Shown here piece by piece: positions 61,867-64,000 of a DNA stretch of 64,000 nt (its first letter is position 1; each line of letters starts with the position of its first letter). The DNA is taken from assembly GCA_047921215.1 (NCBI GenBank), contig JBLRWO010000006.1, forward strand, positions 62,001 to 126,000, read 5' to 3'. The notes beneath the pieces are model-generated. The model was not told the origin of the DNA, ran no database searches, and saw only the letters and a list, made by a program, of their open reading frames with translations. Origin of the DNA: RECM01 sp047921215 (lineage in GTDB: Bacteria > Bacteroidota > Rhodothermia > Balneolales > Cyclonatronaceae). The position numbers and the translations under genes are program-made.

Positions 61867-61985
61867 CAAACAATCTCCAGGTTCGCCATCATACCCGCAT
61901 CTTCGTGCTCATGATTGTGGCAGTGAAATACATACAATCCTTTTTAAGTGTTGAATTTCATAATCACTTTAACTTATTCCCCCCC
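61866..61985 (-). pseudogene. 3' relic of a multicopper oxidase
   Basis: On the minus strand the sequence reads VKVIMKFNT-stop-KGLYVFHCHNHEHEDAGMM and ends ANLEIV-stop at 61866-61868. HCHxxEHExxGMM is the type-1/type-3 copper ligand motif at the C-terminus of multicopper oxidases (PcoA/CopA-like). An internal stop and the missing upstream 500 residues show it is a fragment. Its 5' side meets an IS21 relic at about 61985, so insertion and deletion probably destroyed the gene. Confidence 0.8.
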
Positions 61986-62165
61986 GGCATGACCATGACG
62001 GTATCTTTTCATCTTTTTTCATGAGCTTGAATAACTCCTTAATCTGCTTGTCTTTGACCATCCCTTCCTCCGTTAAGTGAAAGTAATGGATGAAGTTTAC
62101 GTGTTTAAACAACCAACGGGAATTTTATTTGTCGTCGACGGGAATTATAAATGTCGCTAATCACA
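61986..62165 (-). mobile_element. IS21-family terminal relic (left end and istA start)
   Basis: Read on the minus strand, an ATG at 62061 gives MVKDKQIKELFKLMKKDEK, like the IS21 transposase IstA start (MVTDxQVRxLFKLM). Upstream are the repeated ATTCCCGT(C/T)G motifs (about 62124-62150, tataattcccgtcg and aaaattcccgttgg) of IS21 ends, with the outer boundary near 62165. Only about 180 bp remain, with no istB. It abuts the oxidase relic. Confidence 0.6.
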
Positions 62166-62189
62166 GCAGAAACGATAACCAGGATTTTC

Positions 62190-62576
62190 TTATACGTTTT
62201 TGATCACTTTTTCAAGCAGGTCACGAACCTGGGTTGCAATTTCTTTTAAACCATCATTTTCAACAGCCTGCATGGAAGCCATCGGGTCTACCGCAGATAC
62301 TTCAACGTCTCCGTTTTCATGCTCTTCAACAATAACGTTACAGGGCAGCATGGTGCCGATTTTGTCTTCTTTTAAAAGAGCCTTGTGTGCAAAACCGGGA
62401 TTACAAGCGCCCAGGATTCTGTATTTTTTAAAATCGACATCCAGTTTTTTCTTCAGGGTTTCTTGTACATCGATTTCAGTTAATATCCCAAATCCTTCTT
62501 TTTTGAGTTCTTCGGTTGCTTTTTCGATGGCTTCATCAAATGATCCTTTGAATGTGGTTGATATGTAATAGCTCAT
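62190..62576 (-). CDS. DUF302 protein
   Basis: A 128-residue cytoplasmic protein matching DUF302: MSYYISTTFKGSFDEAIEKA, EEGFGILTEID-like segment KKEGFGILTEIDVQETLKKK, YRILGACNPGFAHKALL and MLPCNVIVEE. The domain is a small alpha-beta fold found near metal- and redox-related genes; activity unknown. The reading frame is complete, unlike most of its neighbours. Confidence 0.88.
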   Translation of the reverse strand: MSYYISTTFKGSFDEAIEKATEELKKEGFGILTEIDVQETLKKKLDVDFKKYRILGACNPGFAHKALLKEDKIGTMLPCNVIVEEHENGDVEVSAVDPMASMQAVENDGLKEIATQVRDLLEKVIKNV

Positions 62577-62671
62577 AATTTTTAATGATTGATTAAGATT
62601 TTAATTTTAAAGAACTTCGCATTTATAGCTACGATTACCGTACTTAGCCACTTTTTATTTCGGCCCTAAAC

Positions 62672-62918
62672 TTATTTCACATTATCCGCTTTCTCATATA
62701 GAAGCACTTCCGCAAATACCTGGTCAATACCCAATTCTTTAGCAACATACTCTACAGTTTGTTGACTGTCGCCAGTTAGGATAACACATTCAAGCCCCAT
62801 TTCGTGCAAAGCATCAATCGCTTTTTTTGATGACTCCCTAATATGATCGCCAATTGCTATGACTCCGCAGAGATCATCATCCGTTATGATTGTCACCATG
62901 ATTATTTTGATGTTCCAT
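62672..62918 (-). pseudogene. Relic of a CopB-type P-type ATPase (internal deletion)
   Basis: Minus-strand reading from 62918 gives MEHQNNHGDNHNG-stop, the His-rich start of CopB-type ATPases. One frame away, 62899-62672 gives ITDDDLCGVIAIGDHIRESS, then ECVILTGDSQQTVEYVAKEL and IDQVFAEVLLYEKADNVK, which is the P-domain up to just before the GDGxND motif. The TM helices, the DKTGT loop and the C-terminus are missing, so an internal deletion and frameshift joined the leader to the P domain. Confidence 0.82.
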
Positions 62919-63040
62919 TACTGCATCCGTTTGATTGATTTTATTATTTGACACCCATTTTATGGATAAGAGTTTAATCAATATTAGCCCTCTTTGTGAA
63001 GGAGAGGAATATCTAAAGATTTTCGTTTAGTTAAATTTAT

Positions 63041-63511
63041 TTACTCTGAATCCCTCATCATCTGCATGCAGTTCATGTGCATGCCCATCATGGGAGATTG
63101 CTCCATCATTTCACGCATTTGCTCACGGTCAAATTCTCCGTTTCCCATCATGGCCAACATTTGCTGCATATGTTCTTTCATCTGTTCCCTTTTTTCCGGA
63201 TCATTCATCATCATTTCCATCCGGTCGAGCATCATCTCGTGATCCTCATTCATCATGGATGAGTTCATCTGGCTCATGAACTCGTGACGCATTTCCGGAT
63301 TTTCAGCCATTTGAGCCATCATTGCCTGACGATGTTCAGGATTTTGCATCATTTGGGACATTATCGCCTGTCGCTGCTCCGGATTGCCCATCATCTGCTC
63401 CATTTGTCCTTCGCCCATCATATGTTGTCGTTCGCCATCCTGAGTTTGATTGCACTGTGCAAGAATGAATGGAAGGCTTAGTAGTAGTGTAAAAATAATT
63501 GCTCTCTTCAT
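63041..63511 (-). CDS. Methionine-rich lipoprotein, putative copper-binding
   Basis: A 156-residue lipoprotein: MKRAIIFTLLLSLPFILAQC ends in the lipobox cysteine, Cys20. About a quarter of the mature residues are Met, arranged as approximately 12-residue repeats with NPE(x)RQ(x)(M)M(x)QM (EQMMGNPEQRQAIMSQMMQN, PEHRQAMMAQM, PEMRHEFMSQM). Met and His/Glu clusters suggest Cu(I) binding in the periplasm. No related named family is certain. It lies between metal-resistance relics and the SHOCT gene. Confidence 0.78.
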   Translation of the reverse strand: MKRAIIFTLLLSLPFILAQCNQTQDGERQHMMGEGQMEQMMGNPEQRQAIMSQMMQNPEHRQAMMAQMAENPEMRHEFMSQMNSSMMNEDHEMMLDRMEMMMNDPEKREQMKEHMQQMLAMMGNGEFDREQMREMMEQSPMMGMHMNCMQMMRDSE

Positions 63512-63542
63512 GGTATTTCTCCTGTTATTAATTCGTGTTATG

Positions 63543-63764
63543 TTAGTCTTTCAAATCTTTCTTTCGTTCTTCATACTCCTCTTTAGTGATTTCGCCTTTT
63601 GAATAGCGTCTGTTCAGAATTTCCAGGGGTGATTCATCTTGACTCCCGGATTGTTTCATACTGCTTTTCGCTATCACTCTTATAACTATCAGTATTACGG
63701 CTATGATTAAGATCCACCAAAAAATCATCATCCAGCCTCCTCCAAAAAAATGAAAATCATGCAT
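63543..63764 (-). CDS. SHOCT-domain membrane protein
   Basis: A 73-residue protein: N-terminal TM (MIFWWILIIAVILIVIRVIA) and a C-terminal SHOCT domain (SPLEILNRRYSKGEITKEEY, EERKKDLKD). SHOCT proteins are short membrane proteins of unknown role, often in copper-resistance clusters. It lies downstream of the CopB relic on the same strand. Confidence 0.85.
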   Translation of the reverse strand: MHDFHFFGGGWMMIFWWILIIAVILIVIRVIAKSSMKQSGSQDESPLEILNRRYSKGEITKEEYEERKKDLKD

Positions 63765-63804
63765 AGAATCCTCTCTACTATATTAATTGATGTTTGTGAT
63801 AGTA

Positions 63805-64000
63805 AAAGTAATAGAATAAACCGTTCAAACCACATGCGAACGCCGCCAACCAATCTGAAGACACTGGCCCCTCCTCCATCAAGACGGGTAAAGTCAGCGG
63901 TGTCACCCAGCTTTCGGTTCCATGAGATGCCAACGGTTTGGGGCCGTTGGTGCTGGTATATTCCAGCCGGTCGACAATCAGGAAGAGGTAGGTTATGTTA
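63805..64000 (-). pseudogene. CopB relic (outer-membrane copper-resistance protein, internal deletion), cut by the window edge
   Basis: Minus strand. From the edge a frame reads ITYLFLIVDRLEYTSTNG, like the N-terminal part of CopB/PcoB. Another frame then reads ISWNRKLGDTADFTRLDGGG followed by VFRLVGGVRMWF, the CopB C-terminus (GDTADxxR...RLVxGVRxWF). The barrel between them is missing, and a frameshift removed the stop. The gene may start outside the window. Confidence 0.72.

Noticed and set aside
62190..62576. Reading DUF302 as another relic
   Set aside because: The frame is complete, with all family segments and normal length, so it is treated as intact.
12..64000. tRNA, rRNA or CRISPR array
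   Set aside because: No cloverleaf, rRNA segment or regularly spaced repeat was recognised on reading; a tRNAscan or CRISPR search would be needed to be sure.

Overview
The window looks like a chromosomal segment of a Balneolota/Rhodothermota-type bacterium (Bacteroidota relatives). This is inferred from two proteins ending in the 'QNYPNPFNP' type IX secretion sorting signature, few Shine-Dalgarno sites, YCF48/FG-GAP surface proteins, DUF349 and DUF4293 proteins, and an arsenosugar-type radical-SAM cluster. No rRNA, tRNA or CRISPR array was seen, so the lineage is inferred from proteins only.

Layout. 0-2.7 kb: folP, fdxA and an exported phosphodiesterase. 2.9-5.6 kb: a four-gene ArsS operon (peroxidase-like, radical SAM, two sugar transferases) without arsM. 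6-22 kb: an outer-membrane protein, an MBL hydrolase with a receiver-like domain, a DUF349 protein, a membrane SpoIIE phosphatase split by a frameshift, a SPOR lipoprotein, a BlaR1/BlaI pair with its operator, an RsbV-RsbW-RsbU-like partner-switching module, MltF, a DMT transporter and DUF4293. 22.3-29.7 kb: a TetR-TolC-MFP-RND efflux operon with two matching palindromic operators. 30-33.2 kb: EamA transporter, then an AbiE toxin-antitoxin pair behind a 49-bp direct repeat, then an AlbA/RecG-like gene relic. 33.2-49.2 kb: surface and exopolysaccharide genes (T9SS beta-helix/FG-GAP protein, Wzx, WecB, a broken YCF48 protein, Wza, Wzz, Wzy, three glycosyltransferases). 49.2-56 kb: pyrR-pyrB, two HAD phosphatases, a TPR lipoprotein and a GH20 hexosaminidase. 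56-64 kb: copper handling (AraC regulator with an HMA-like domain, CopA), an AbrB antitoxin with a decayed Doc toxin, then an AT-rich stretch of intact small metal-associated proteins mixed with relics of a multicopper oxidase, an IS21 element, a P-type ATPase and CopB.

The most unusual signal is a family of five intergenic hairpins (29777-29844, 29987-30041, 55818-55880, 55881-55938, 57385-57470). They share a 22-nt apical core. The inner stem shows compensatory changes between copies. In four copies an outer stem of copy-specific sequence still pairs with itself; in the fifth that stem is displaced and imperfect. Copies 3 and 4 abut exactly between two convergent genes. Copy 1 overlaps a competing hairpin. 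A separate nested inverted repeat lies at 22091-22287. These behave like structured mobile repeats or RNA elements and are not explained by the genes.

A second theme is decay: at least five relics and two frame-broken genes show an accessory region being eroded by internal deletions at 60.5-64 kb and at 32.8-33.2 kb.
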